Shown here piece after piece: positions 9,769 through 19,944 of a stretch of DNA of 64,000 nt. The position numbers and the translations under genes were made by a program. The DNA lies in assembly GCF_007559005.1 (NCBI RefSeq), contig NZ_CP041763.1, positions 900,463 through 964,462 of the forward strand. Direction: 5' to 3'. Source of the DNA: Gordonia zhaorongruii (lineage in GTDB: Bacteria; Actinomycetota; Actinomycetes; Mycobacteriales; Mycobacteriaceae). Position 1 is the stretch's first letter. Each line of letters begins with the position of its first letter. A model generated the notes under the pieces. The model made no database searches. It saw only the letters and a list, made by a program, of their open reading frames with translations, and had not been told where the DNA came from.

Positions 9769-10344
9769 ATGAAACTGACAGGTGATGCGTTGGGCCAGGC
9801 GGTCCAGGCGGCCGCTGCCGGCGACCGCGATGCGCTGAGCTCAGTACTCGAAAGTGTGCGGGAACCAGTCCTGCGCTACTGCCGAGGACGGATGGGTGCC
9901 GGTGAACGGCATCTGTTCTCCGCTGACGATGTGGCTCAGGAGGTGCTGATGGCTGTGATGACCGCTCTACCCCGGTATCAAGACCAGGGTCGGCCGTTCA
10001 TGGCGTTCGTGTACGGCATCGCCTCCCACAAGGTCGCGGACGCGATGCGGTCGGCGTCGCGGATCAAGGCCGATCCCGTCGAGGAGCTCCCCGAGTCCGT
10101 GGATTTCTCGAACGGCCCCGAGCAGTCGGCGATCGACGCCGATGCCGGCAGGCAGATGCGCGATCTGCTCGAGCACCTGCCCGAGAAGCAGCGCGAGATC
10201 CTCGTACTGCGGCTCGTCGTCGGACTCTCTGCGGAGGAGACCGCCGACATGGTGGACTCCAGCCCGGGAGCGGTCCGAGTGGCCCAGCACCGTGCACTGA
10301 CGAAACTCAAGAAACTAGTGGCCCCAGGAGGTGAACGTCGATGA
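9769..10344 (+). CDS. sigD: ECF RNA polymerase sigma factor SigD
   Basis: An ECF sigma factor of about 191 residues. Region 2 is visible in FSADDVAQEVLMAVMTALPRY and PFMAFVYGIASHKVADAMR, and region 4 in LPEKQREILVLRLVVGLS followed by the helix-turn-helix ETADMVDSSPGAVRVAQHRA. Order with rsdA downstream (ATGA overlap) and similarity to mycobacterial SigD support the assignment. ATG 9769 is taken as the start; TTG 9763 in frame is possible. SigD activity is normally held by RsdA at the membrane and released when RsdA is degraded. Confidence 0.92.
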   Translation: MKLTGDALGQAVQAAAAGDRDALSSVLESVREPVLRYCRGRMGAGERHLFSADDVAQEVLMAVMTALPRYQDQGRPFMAFVYGIASHKVADAMRSASRIKADPVEELPESVDFSNGPEQSAIDADAGRQMRDLLEHLPEKQREILVLRLVVGLSAEETADMVDSSPGAVRVAQHRALTKLKKLVAPGGERR

Positions 10345-11228
10345 GGAACATGCGAGACCCCTTCGATCCGCAGTCCGACCCCATCGACGTCGGTGCGGTC
10401 AACCGTGACGACGCGTTCATCGAGGACTTGGCGGCCGGTCGTGCCGCAGAGGTGACGGGCGTAGACGACTACGAGGTGGCCTCCCTCATCACCGCATGGC
10501 GGTCGGATGCGTTGAGCGCTCCGATTCCGGCGGAGCCGACACTCGCGCAGGTGGACGACGCTATGGCGGTCCGCAATGCGCGTGGCTCGCTGTCCCGCCG
10601 ACTGCGCATCGTCTCCGGTGCTGCTGCCATCCTCGCCGTGTTCGGTGCAGGTCTGATGGTGATGTCCGAAGGTGCCGAACCGGGCGACGCGCTGTGGAGC
10701 GTGAAGCAGGTGGTGTTCGCCGACGAGGCTCAGCAGACGCAGGCCCGGGTCAACGTCGAGGGCAACCTGAAGGCTGCGGAGGAGGCGTTCGCGGCCGGTG
10801 ACCAGGTCATGGGGCGGACGTACGTCGAGCGTGCACGAGCAGATCTCGGCCCGGTGAAAAAAGGGGACGTCCACGAACGTCTTGAGGACCGGATAAAGAA
10901 CCTCATCGACGAGCACGTCGACGCGATCAAGGAGAAGATCGACCCTCGGAGCGAACCTTCCCGCGAGTCGACCTCGCAGCGGGAGCGTCCGACCTCGCAG
11001 CGAGAGCGTCCGACCTTGCCGTGGGAGCGTCCGACATTGCAGCTGGAGCGTCCGACCTTGCCGTGGGAGAAGCCGACCGCCGACTCGACGAGCCCGGAGA
11101 CGGAACCCACCGATCCGCGTTCGTCGCCGACGAAGAAGCCGACCACGCCGCCGAGCACGAACCCCAGCATGACGACGGTTATACCGGTGCCTTCAGTGTC
11201 GATCGACCTGCTCCCCGGGGGCAATTAG
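10341..11228 (+). CDS. rsdA: Anti-sigma-D factor RsdA
   Basis: A membrane anti-sigma factor expected to sequester SigD. The N-terminal cytosolic part contains NRDDAFIEDLAAG, the short sigma-binding region known in RsdA, followed after about 85 residues by one membrane helix (IVSGAAAILAVFGAGLMVM) and an extracytoplasmic domain with AEPGDALWSVKQVVF, the sequence conserved in this family. The C-terminal third is a Pro/Thr/Glu-rich stalk with five tandem seven-residue repeats. It overlaps sigD by four bases, so the two are co-translated. Confidence 0.9.
   Translation: MRNMRDPFDPQSDPIDVGAVNRDDAFIEDLAAGRAAEVTGVDDYEVASLITAWRSDALSAPIPAEPTLAQVDDAMAVRNARGSLSRRLRIVSGAAAILAVFGAGLMVMSEGAEPGDALWSVKQVVFADEAQQTQARVNVEGNLKAAEEAFAAGDQVMGRTYVERARADLGPVKKGDVHERLEDRIKNLIDEHVDAIKEKIDPRSEPSRESTSQRERPTSQRERPTLPWERPTLQLERPTLPWEKPTADSTSPETEPTDPRSSPTKKPTTPPSTNPSMTTVIPVPSVSIDLLPGGN
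10971..11075 (+). repeat. Five 21-bp tandem repeats inside rsdA
   Basis: Five head-to-tail 21-bp units starting at 10971, 10992, 11013, 11034 and 11055 code for variants of TSQRERP / TLPWERP. They lie in the extracytoplasmic stalk. Such in-frame arrays can change copy number by slippage, altering stalk length without breaking the gene. Confidence 0.92.
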
Positions 11229-11276
11229 TCGAGCTAGGCGCCGCCTACGGGCCGGTGACGGCTCACGCATGACGAA

Positions 11277-11313
11277 AAAGATCCCGCTCGGCAATCAGCC
11301 GGGCGGGATCTTT
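11277..11313. terminator. Terminator between rsdA and DUF5319 gene
   Basis: The inverted repeat AAAGATCCCGCTCGGC / GCCGGGCGGGATCTTT with a five-base loop has A and T runs on both flanks, so it can stop transcription from both convergent genes. One internal position is mismatched. Confidence 0.85.
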
Positions 11314-11360
11314 CTGGTGTACCGGGGTCTTTCTGCTGTACGAGGTGCGAATCCCGCGAT

Positions 11361-13327
<1,967 letters not shown>

Positions 13328-13354
13328 CCCAGGCACCCGAAGAAAGGCGCTACG

Positions 13355-14518
13355 TTGCGTGATCTCGTCGAGTTCGGCATGGGCCGAACCGCCCGCCGGA
13401 CATACGAACTGGAAGACGTCTCGATCGTCCCGTCCCGTCGCACCCGCTCGTCGAAGAACGTGTCGACGGCCTGGCAGATCGATGCCTACCGGTTCGATTC
13501 GCCGATCCTGAACCACCCGACGGATGCCCTCGGTTCGCCGGAGGCGGCCATCGAGATGGGCAAGCTCGGCGCACTCGGCGTGATCAACGGCGAGGGCCTG
13601 TGGGCGCGTCACGAGAACGTCGAGGACAAGATCGGCGAACTCGTCGACATCGCCACCAACGATCCGGACCCGTCTTCGGCCGTGCGTCATCTGCAGAAGC
13701 TGCATGCGGCGCCGATCAACCCGGACCTGCTCGCGAAGGCGGTGCGCCAGGTGCGCGACGCCGGCGTCACCACCGCGGTGCGCGTCAGCCCGCAGCACGC
13801 GCCCGAACTCACGCCCGGCATCATCGCAGCGGGCGCTGAACTGCTCGTGGTGCACGGCACGATCATCTCGGCCGAGCACGTGGTCCTCGTCGACCGCGGT
13901 GATGAGGAACTGGTCGCCGAGCCGCTCAACCTGAAGACGTTCATCTCCGATCTCGACATCCCGGTGATCGCGGGCGGGGTTCACGACCACCGCACGGCGC
14001 TGCACCTGATGCGCACCGGGGCAGCCGGCGTCATCGTCGGCTACGGCTCGGCCGAGGGCGCGACCACGACCGGCGAGGTGCTCGGCATCGGTGTGCCGAT
14101 GGCGACCGCGATCGCCGACGCTGCGGCGGCCCGACGTGACTACCTGGACGAGAGCGGCGGCCGGTACGTGCACGTGATCGCCGACGGCGACATCCACGCC
14201 TCGGGCGATCTGGCCAAGGCGATCGCCTGCGGCGCCGACGCCGCGGTGCTCGGCACTGCGCTCGCTGCGTCCGCCAGTGCTCCCGGTCGTGGCTGGTACT
14301 GGCCGTCGGCCGCCGCCCACCCGGAGATGCCGCGCGGCGCTCTGCTGCAGGTGGCCGAGGAAGCGGATCGGGTGGCACTCGACGTCATCCTCAACGGTCC
14401 GTCGGACGATCCGGACGGTCTGCTGAACATGGTCGGCGGCCTGCGCCGATCGATGGCCAAGGCCGGCTACTCCGACCTCAAGGAGTTCCAGAAGGTGGGA
14501 CTCTCCATTCGGGCGTAA
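13355..14518 (+). CDS. guaB3: GuaB3 family IMP dehydrogenase-related protein
   Basis: A paralogue of IMP dehydrogenase that follows guaB in most actinobacteria. It has the TIM-barrel parts (VIAGGVHDHRTALHLMRTGAAG, VIADGDIHASGDLAKAIACGAD) but no CBS domains. Where IMPDH has its GPGSICTTR cysteine loop, this protein reads GYGSAEGATTTGEV, so the catalytic cysteine is missing and its reaction is uncertain. TTG 13355 is the start (MRDLVEFGMGRTARRTYELED), 27 bases after guaB, so the two form an operon. Length 387 residues is usual for the family. Confidence 0.9.
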   Translation: MRDLVEFGMGRTARRTYELEDVSIVPSRRTRSSKNVSTAWQIDAYRFDSPILNHPTDALGSPEAAIEMGKLGALGVINGEGLWARHENVEDKIGELVDIATNDPDPSSAVRHLQKLHAAPINPDLLAKAVRQVRDAGVTTAVRVSPQHAPELTPGIIAAGAELLVVHGTIISAEHVVLVDRGDEELVAEPLNLKTFISDLDIPVIAGGVHDHRTALHLMRTGAAGVIVGYGSAEGATTTGEVLGIGVPMATAIADAAAARRDYLDESGGRYVHVIADGDIHASGDLAKAIACGADAAVLGTALAASASAPGRGWYWPSAAAHPEMPRGALLQVAEEADRVALDVILNGPSDDPDGLLNMVGGLRRSMAKAGYSDLKEFQKVGLSIRA

Positions 14519-14568
14519 GGCTGCACTTACTACCGCTGGTAAGACAATGTTCATTAGTGTGTTCCGGT

Positions 14569-16299
14569 ATGGAGCAGACTGATTTCGACGTCCTCATCGT
14601 CGGCTCGGGTTTCGGGGGCAGCGTGAGCGCCCTCCGCCTGGTCGAGAAGGGCTACCGCGTCGGCGTGATCGAAGCCGGCCGCCGGTTCGAGGACGAGCAG
14701 TTCGCGAAGACGAGCTGGCGTCTGCACAAATGGGTGTGGGCGCCGAAGCTCGGGATGTACGGCATCCAGCGGATCCATCTACTCAAGGACGTCATGGTGA
14801 TGGCCGGAGCGGGAGTGGGCGGCGGTTCGCTGAACTACGCCAACACGCTCTACAAGCCGCCGACCCCGTTCTTCACCGATTCCACGTGGAGTCACATCAC
14901 CGACTGGGAAGACGAGCTGACGCCGCACTACGAGCAGGCGCGACGCATGCTCGGCGTCGTCACGAACCCGACCTTCACCAACTCCGACCGCATCGTCAAA
15001 GAGGTGGCCGAGGAGATGGGCGTGGGGGACACCTTCGTCTCCACACCGGTCGGGGTGTACTTCGGTGCGAAGACCGGTGGCGAGGGCACCCCGGGGGAGA
15101 CGGTGCCCGATCCGTACTTCGGCGGTGCCGGACCCGAGCGGACCGCCTGCACCGAATGCGGTGCGTGCATGACGGGCTGCAGGGTCGGCGCCAAGAACAC
15201 GCTGATGAAGAACTACCTCGGGCTCGCCGAGCGCAACGGCGCCCAGATCATCGACCGCACCACCGTCGACGGGCTGACCGAGAACTCCGACGGCACCTGG
15301 ACGGTCAGTACGCACGGGTCGTCGTCGTGGGGTCCGCTCGGTGCTCGCAAGCGCACGTACACGGCCGGTCAGGTGATCATGGCCGCGGGAACCTTCAACA
15401 CCCAGCGGATCATGCACAAGGCCAAGTGGTCCACGCTTCCGAAGCTGTCGGAGAAGCTCGGCGTCCTCACCCGGACCAACTCGGAGTCGATCCTGGGTGC
15501 GATGGCCGGCAAGTACGATCCGTCGTCCGACTACTCGGAGGGCATCGCGATCACGTCGTCGTTCCACCCGGAGTCGAACACGCACGTCGAACCGGTCCGT
15601 TACGGCAAGGGCAGCAACGCGATCGCGTACCTGCAGACGCTTCTCACCGACGGCGGGAGTCGTACCAACAGGTTCGGTCAGTTCCTGCGCGATGTGATCC
15701 GGAACCCGCTGCTCCTGGTCCGCCTCCTCTACGTCCGTCAGTGGAGTCAGCGGACCGTCATCGCGCTCGTCATGCAGAACAGCGACAGCTCGCTCACGAC
15801 CTTCGTGAAGAAGTGGGGCCCGTTCAAGTACGTGACCAGCAAGCAGGGGCACGGCGAACCCAACCCGACGTGGATCCCGAAGGGGAACGAGGCCACCCGG
15901 CGGATGGCGGCCAAGCTTCCGAACGGGATTGCGGGCGGAACGTGGGGCGATGTGGTCAACATGCCGCTGACCGCGCACTACCTCGGCGGCTGCGTCATCT
16001 CCGACGGTCCAGAGGGTGGCGTCATCGACCCGTATCACCGCGTGTGGAACTACCCGACGCTGCACGTCACAGACGGTGCGGCGATCACCGCGAACCTGGG
16101 CGTGAACCCGTCGCTGTCGATCTGCGCGCAGGCCGAGCGCGCGATCTCCCTGTGGCCCAACAAGGGTCAGGACGATTCCCGGCCGGTGCAGGGCGACGGC
16201 TATCAGCGGCTCACGCCGGTCGCGCCGCAGGCCCCGGTCGTTCCGGAGGGCGCCTTCGGCGCTCTCCGCCTGCCGATCACGCCGGTCAACAAGCCCTGA
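14569..16299 (+). CDS. choD: GMC-family flavin oxidoreductase, ChoD-like
   Basis: A 576-residue FAD enzyme of the glucose-methanol-choline family, in the position of M. tuberculosis choD (Rv3409c), annotated as cholesterol oxidase. The dinucleotide motif is VGSGFGGSVSALRL at the N-terminus; the C-terminal GMC signature is LTAHYLGGCVISD...LHVTDGAAITANLGVNPS. A cysteine set C194-x2-C197-x2-C200-x3-C204 in CTECGACMTGCRVGAKN resembles a ferredoxin [4Fe-4S] loop. Sterol oxidase activity is not certain for this branch. ATG 14569 is preferred over GTG 14557 in frame. Confidence 0.82.
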   Translation: MEQTDFDVLIVGSGFGGSVSALRLVEKGYRVGVIEAGRRFEDEQFAKTSWRLHKWVWAPKLGMYGIQRIHLLKDVMVMAGAGVGGGSLNYANTLYKPPTPFFTDSTWSHITDWEDELTPHYEQARRMLGVVTNPTFTNSDRIVKEVAEEMGVGDTFVSTPVGVYFGAKTGGEGTPGETVPDPYFGGAGPERTACTECGACMTGCRVGAKNTLMKNYLGLAERNGAQIIDRTTVDGLTENSDGTWTVSTHGSSSWGPLGARKRTYTAGQVIMAAGTFNTQRIMHKAKWSTLPKLSEKLGVLTRTNSESILGAMAGKYDPSSDYSEGIAITSSFHPESNTHVEPVRYGKGSNAIAYLQTLLTDGGSRTNRFGQFLRDVIRNPLLLVRLLYVRQWSQRTVIALVMQNSDSSLTTFVKKWGPFKYVTSKQGHGEPNPTWIPKGNEATRRMAAKLPNGIAGGTWGDVVNMPLTAHYLGGCVISDGPEGGVIDPYHRVWNYPTLHVTDGAAITANLGVNPSLSICAQAERAISLWPNKGQDDSRPVQGDGYQRLTPVAPQAPVVPEGAFGALRLPITPVNKP

Positions 16300-16345
16300 T
16301 CAGCCGCTTTCGCCCGCCCCCTCGCTGATGGTCGAGTCTCCCTCC

Positions 16346-16538
16346 CTCGCTGGTTGAGCGAGCGCAGCGAGTCGAAACCATCCGCACGTAGGTACGTGGC
16401 CCGCCCCCTCGCTGATGGTCGAGGCCCCCTCGCTGGTTGAGCGATCGAAGCGAGTCGAAACCCACTCTCGCTTCGATCGGTGATTTCGACTCGGTCGCCA
16501 CTCCGCTTCGCTGCGTGCCGCCGGCTCAATCATCGAGT
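16346..16538. repeat. Dispersed GGTTGAG...GTCGAAACC repeats, copies 1-3
   Basis: Two direct copies (16346-16380 and 16429-16463, CTCGCTGGTTGAGCGA... GCGAGTCGAAACC) and one inverted, degenerate copy (about 16472-16538) fill the gap after choD. Each copy is itself partly palindromic (CTCGCT/AGCGAG). The same family recurs at 18.9, 19.8 and 26.4 kb. Confidence 0.88.
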
Positions 16539-16557
16539 GGCCTAGCCACCGCGTTTA

Positions 16558-16619
16558 AGTGGTACCGCTCAGAGGAGGGAAGCCGCTATAGCCGGTCGCC
16601 GGTCCGGAGCGGTACCACT
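16558..16619. repeat. 13-bp perfect inverted repeat flanking a 36-bp spacer
   Basis: AGTGGTACCGCTC at 16558-16570 and its exact complement GAGCGGTACCACT at 16607-16619. It lies between the repeat cluster and the DUF1801 gene. It could be a long-loop hairpin, an operator pair or the ends of a tiny non-autonomous element; no gene is inside. Confidence 0.8.
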
Positions 16620-16692
16620 GAGACGACGCGAGCGGCGGAATCCGCTCCATTCGGACCGCGAATTGCCGGTTCGCGCGGCTATCGTCAGAGGA

Positions 16693-17028
16693 ATGAGCGA
16701 AGAATGGCGCGCGGCGCGCGTCGCGCACATCAGAGAGCTGATCACGACGGCCGAGATCGTCGAAGAGATCAAATGGCGCAAGCCATCGAATCCCGACGGC
16801 GTGCCGACCTTCTCGCTCGACGGCCTGGTGTGCACGCTCGAGACCTACAAGGACAAGGTGAAGGTCACATTCGCCAAAGGAGCTGCGCTGCCCGATCCGG
16901 CGAAAGTGTTCAACGCGCGTCTCACCGCCGGGACCCGCCGCGCCGTGGACGTCAGGAAATCGGACGTCCTCGACGATGATGCGTTCAGGGATCTGATCCG
17001 CGCCGCGGTTGCCGTGAATCGCGAGTGA
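16693..17028 (+). CDS. DUF1801 (YdhG-like) domain protein
   Basis: A 111-residue single-domain protein. Features of the DUF1801 family are the N-terminal helices (AHIRELITTAEIVEEIKWRKPS), a central strand pair (GVPTFSLDGLVCTLETYKDKVKVTFAKGA) and the C-terminal helix FRDLIRAAVAVN. Family members have been proposed as frataxin-like iron chaperones or small stress proteins; the role here is unknown. ATG 16693 has a -10-like TATCGT seven bases upstream, so the mRNA may be leaderless. Confidence 0.8.
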   Translation: MSEEWRAARVAHIRELITTAEIVEEIKWRKPSNPDGVPTFSLDGLVCTLETYKDKVKVTFAKGAALPDPAKVFNARLTAGTRRAVDVRKSDVLDDDAFRDLIRAAVAVNRE

Positions 17029-17035
17029 AGGTGCG

Positions 17036-17614
17036 TCAGATGTACAGTGCCGGATCCGCATACGGATCCGTCGTCGATGCCCCGGGCTTCGACGTCGCAG
17101 CCAGCCCGACCGCGACGTGCCCAGCAGGCACGTCCTGAACCACAACCGCGTTCGCACCGACTTTGGCGTCGTCGCCGAGCTGAATCGGCCCGAGCACCTT
17201 GGCGCCCGCCCCGATGAGGACGCGGTCGCCGACGGTCGGGTGGCGCTTGCCCTTGCTCATGCTGACTCCGCCGAGGGTGGAGCCGTGGAACATGACGACG
17301 TCCTCGCCGATCACGGTGGTCTCGCCGATCACGACGCCCATCCCGTGGTCGATGAACATGCGTCGGCCGATGGTCGCGCCGGGGTGGATCTCGATGCCCG
17401 TCATGAACCGCGCGAACTGCGACAGCAACCGGGCAGGCAGTCGGGAGACGCCGCCGGACGTCCACATGCGGTGCGACACCCGGTGGAACCAGAGTGCATG
17501 GACACCGGGGTAGGCGAGCGCGATCTCGAGTGTGGACCGCGCCGCAGGATCCCGTTCCTGAGCGACCTGCAGGTCTTCACGCAGTTCGCTCAGGAGTCGG
17601 GACGGGGCGGACAT
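17036..17614 (-). CDS. cysE: Serine O-acetyltransferase
   Basis: CysE acetylates L-serine with acetyl-CoA to O-acetylserine, the substrate of CysK. The 192-residue protein has the N-terminal helical region and the left-handed beta-helix with hexapeptide repeats: [28 protein letters not shown], then [21 protein letters not shown]. Its ATG overlaps the cysK stop by one base (TGATG), so cysK-cysE is one operon controlled from the cysK leader. Confidence 0.95.
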   Translation of the reverse strand: MSAPSRLLSELREDLQVAQERDPAARSTLEIALAYPGVHALWFHRVSHRMWTSGGVSRLPARLLSQFARFMTGIEIHPGATIGRRMFIDHGMGVVIGETTVIGEDVVMFHGSTLGGVSMSKGKRHPTVGDRVLIGAGAKVLGPIQLGDDAKVGANAVVVQDVPAGHVAVGLAATSKPGASTTDPYADPALYI

Positions 17615-18552
17615 CAGTCGACCAGGCCCTCGAACAGGGGAGTCGACAGGTAGCGCTCGCCGAAGTCGGGGAGCACGACGACGATGGTCTTGCCCGCGAA
17701 CTCGGGTCGCTTAGCCACCTGGACGGCTGCCGACAGTGCGGCACCGGACGAGATGCCGACGAGGAGGCCTTCCTCGGTGGCGGCGCGGCGCGACCACTTG
17801 AGCGACTCGTCGATGTTGATGTCGATGACCTCGTCGTAGGCGTCACGGTCGAGGACGTCGGGGACGAAGTTGGCGCCGAGGCCCTGAATCTTGTGCGGGC
17901 CGGGCTTGCCGCCGTTGAGGATGGCCGACTCCTCGGGCTCGACAGCGAAGATCTTCACGTCGGGCTTGCGTTCCTTGAGGACCTGACCGATGCCGGTGAT
18001 GGTGCCACCGGTGCCGATGCCGGCGACGACGGCGTCGACGTTGCCGTCGGTGTCGGTCCAGATCTCCTCGGCGGTGGTCTTGCGGTGGATCTCGGCGTTG
18101 GCCGGGTTCGCGAACTGGCGAGCCAGGACGGCACCGGGTCGCTCGGCAGCGACCTCCTCGGCGGCCTTCACTGCGCCGGCCATGCCGTCGGCGGGAGCGG
18201 TCAGAATGAGCTCGGCGCCGAACGCGCGCAGGAGTGCACGACGCTCCTTCGACATCGACTCGGGCATCGTCAAGACGACCTTGTAGCCGCGGGCCGCGCC
18301 GACCATAGCGAGTGCGATTCCGGTGTTGCCGCTCGTCGCCTCGACGATGGTGCCGCCTGCGGGCAGGTCACCGGAGGCCTCGGCCGCGTCGACGATCGCG
18401 ACACCGATGCGGTCCTTCACGGAGTTGGTGGGATTGTAGAACTCGAGCTTTGCCAGAACAGTGGCTTCGGCTCCGTCGGTGATTCGGTTGAGGCGGACCA
18501 GCGGAGTCCGGCCCATCAGTGCGGTGGCGTCGTCGAAAATCTTGGGGGACAT
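17614..18552 (-). CDS. cysK: Cysteine synthase A (O-acetylserine sulfhydrylase)
   Basis: CysK is a PLP enzyme joining sulfide and O-acetylserine to cysteine. The cofactor lysine is in [11 protein letters not shown], the phosphate/substrate loop is [13 protein letters not shown], and [10 protein letters not shown] binds the PLP phosphate. At 312 residues it is full length. A long leader precedes it carrying a short ORF with a cysteine codon and hairpins, so cysteine-dependent attenuation is likely. The Shine-Dalgarno-like TAGGAG lies eight bases before the ATG. Confidence 0.97.
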   Translation of the reverse strand: MSPKIFDDATALMGRTPLVRLNRITDGAEATVLAKLEFYNPTNSVKDRIGVAIVDAAEASGDLPAGGTIVEATSGNTGIALAMVGAARGYKVVLTMPESMSKERRALLRAFGAELILTAPADGMAGAVKAAEEVAAERPGAVLARQFANPANAEIHRKTTAEEIWTDTDGNVDAVVAGIGTGGTITGIGQVLKERKPDVKIFAVEPEESAILNGGKPGPHKIQGLGANFVPDVLDRDAYDEVIDINIDESLKWSRRAATEEGLLVGISSGAALSAAVQVAKRPEFAGKTIVVVLPDFGERYLSTPLFEGLVD

Positions 18553-18613
18553 GGCAACTCCTAAGTTGCTGAGGATCTGGTGAAGGGTCTCGCGGGAGGA
18601 GAGTGGGGCTCGT

Positions 18614-18672
18614 GAGCGCCGGGCGTGACGCGTCGAAAATGTCGACGGGGCACTGCTGATGGCCGGGCGCTC
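18614..18672 (-). promoter_or_regulatory. Structured leader (attenuator candidate) between leader peptide and cysK
   Basis: On the minus strand the leader peptide's stop codon opens a stem GAGCGCC / GGCGCTC (18672-18666 with 18620-18614), extended by GGC/GCC after one mismatch. Nested inside is a 6-bp hairpin CGTCGA / TCGACG (18647-18631). A ribosome stalled in the leader ORF would disrupt the outer stem. Confidence 0.55.
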
Positions 18673-18746
18673 TACCGACAGTGGTCGGTGAGCAGGTGAA
18701 CCGTGTGCGCGAACAGAGCGAGCGACAGGCGACTGCTGTGGTCCAC
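18672..18746 (-). CDS. Putative cysteine-responsive leader peptide of cysK
   Basis: A 24-codon ORF starts at GTG 18746 with AGGAGG five bases upstream and ends at TAG 18672. The peptide begins [10 protein letters not shown] and ends [11 protein letters not shown], with its only Cys as the next-to-last residue. This resembles the short leader peptides upstream of sulfur-assimilation genes in Streptomyces and mycobacteria, which often carry an HVDL-type segment and end with a Cys codon. It is inferred to let ribosome pausing at the Cys codon control cysK-cysE expression. Confidence 0.6.
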   Translation of the reverse strand: MDHSSRLSLALFAHTVHLLTDHCR

Positions 18747-18797
18747 CGTGTCCTCCTCGTGTCGTCGGTCCGTCGGCTGATGAGACAGCCAGTTCTC

Positions 18798-18828
18798 AGT
18801 CTAATCCGGAGCGCCGACGCGGCGCTCC
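18798..18828 (-). promoter_or_regulatory. Candidate cysK promoter with upstream hairpin
   Basis: On the minus strand TAGACT (18803-18798) is a good -10 box about 50 bases before the leader peptide. Directly upstream lies the inverted repeat GGAGCGCC-GCGTC-GGCGCTCC (18828-18808), which covers the expected -35 zone and could be an operator or a terminator for upstream transcription. Confidence 0.5.
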
Positions 18829-18886
18829 CTAGCTCGCTCAACGAGCGAATCGGCCGACCTATTCCCGCCCTCCCAGCGCACCCCTC

Positions 18887-19161
18887 CCTCGATGGTTGAG
18901 CAAGCGCTGCGCGTCGAAGCCCCCGTTCGCCCGAGCGTCGACCCTGCCTCGATGGTTGAGCAAGCGCAGCGCGTCGAAGCCCCCGTTCGCCCGAGCGTCG
19001 ACCCTGCCTCGATGGTTGAGCAAGCGCAGCGCGTCGAAACCCCCGCTCGTCCGAGCGCAACCCTGCCTCGATGGTTGAGCAAGCGCAGCGAGTTGAAACC
19101 CCCGTTCGCCTGTAGCGCAACCCTCCCTCGATGGTTGAGCAAGCGAAGCGCGTCGAAACCC
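18887..19161. repeat. Five tandem copies of the dispersed repeat, about 60 bp each
   Basis: Units start at CCTCGATGGTTGAG at 18887, 18947, 19007, about 19066 and 19126. Each continues CAAGCGCAGCGCGTCGAA and a short variable spacer rich in CCCGTTCGCCCGAGCG. The period is 60-59 bp with few differences, showing recent tandem duplication. No protein is credible across it. It lies between the cysK leader and the end of bioN. Confidence 0.92.
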
Positions 19162-19172
19162 CGCCGAACCGC

Positions 19173-19769
19173 TCAGTCCAACCCTCTCGCCGCCAATGTC
19201 TCCGCGAATCCATCCGCAGTCTCCAACGTCGCCAAGATGGCCGGCGCGAACAGCACGCGCGGCCCAGGCCGAAGCCCCCTCGCGCGCCTGGCCTCATCGA
19301 CCTGGTTGAACACTTCGGCGATCAGCGGAATGCTCCGGATGGTCAGCGCGAACGTCATGGCGATGAGGTCGGTGCGAACGCCGAACCTGGCGAGCGGTGA
19401 CAGTGCCGCGTTCAGCGCGGACAGCATGTCGGAGGTCCGCGTGGTCAGCGTGACGACGGCAGCGAGGCAGACTGACGCGAGCAGGATGGAGCAGACGACG
19501 ACGGCCTTGCGCCAGTCGGACAGGATCCACTGCAGGACGAATAGTGCGATCAGTATCCAGACGACGCCGCGGATCTGCGCCCACACGAGTTTGACCGGCA
19601 CCCACGCGACCGCGAATGCGGCGACGGTCGAACCGACCGCTATCCCGGCCGCCATCGGTGTCCGCACGACGAACGTCATCGTGATGATCGACGCCGCGAG
19701 TAATACGAACTTGAGTCCGGCAGGTAGTCGGTGAAGTAGCGACCTCCCCGGTACGTAGACGCCGATCAC
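19173..19769 (-). CDS. bioN: Energy-coupling factor transporter transmembrane protein (EcfT/BioN)
   Basis: The 198-residue membrane subunit of an ECF importer. Several hydrophobic helices are clear (FVLLAASIITMTFVV, VVWILIALFVLQWIL, AVVVCSILLASVCLAAVV) and the C-terminal coupling region has the ARG-type motif EARRARGLRPGP, which docks on the ATPase, and a second near ETLAARGLD. With bioM and bioY it forms a biotin uptake system. It is separated from bioM by 211 bp that hold three dispersed repeats. Confidence 0.88.
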   Translation of the reverse strand: MIGVYVPGRSLLHRLPAGLKFVLLAASIITMTFVVRTPMAAGIAVGSTVAAFAVAWVPVKLVWAQIRGVVWILIALFVLQWILSDWRKAVVVCSILLASVCLAAVVTLTTRTSDMLSALNAALSPLARFGVRTDLIAMTFALTIRSIPLIAEVFNQVDEARRARGLRPGPRVLFAPAILATLETADGFAETLAARGLD

Positions 19770-19799
19770 GAGAGATCCCGATGCCGTCTGCGCTCACTA

Positions 19800-19944
19800 C
19801 CTCGCTGGTTGAGTAATCGAAGCGGGTCGTCCCCTCGATGGTTGAGTAAGCGGGGGAGCGAAGCGGAGGAGCGCATCGAAACCCCCGACCCCTCTCGATG
19901 GTTGAGTAAGCGAGAGAGCGAAGCGAACGAGGGCATCGAAACCA
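19800..19944. repeat. Dispersed repeat copies inside the bioYMN operon
   Basis: Three copies: 19800-19830 (CTCGCTGGTTGAGTAATCGA), 19833-19883 and 19892-19944 (CTCGATGGTTGAGTAAGCG ... GCATCGAAACC). The last two carry an expanded middle (GGGGGAGCGAAGCGGAGGA and GAGAGAGCGAAGCGAACGA). They separate bioM from bioN within one transcription direction. Confidence 0.88.

Noticed and set aside
18887-19161. CRISPR array
   Set aside because: Units are about 60 bp with no unique spacers and no cas genes; they belong to the dispersed repeat family.
18892-19734. 280-codon plus-strand frame through the repeats and opposite bioN
   Set aside because: Its first part is repeat-encoded (VEQAQRVEAPVRPS units) and the rest is the shadow of bioN.
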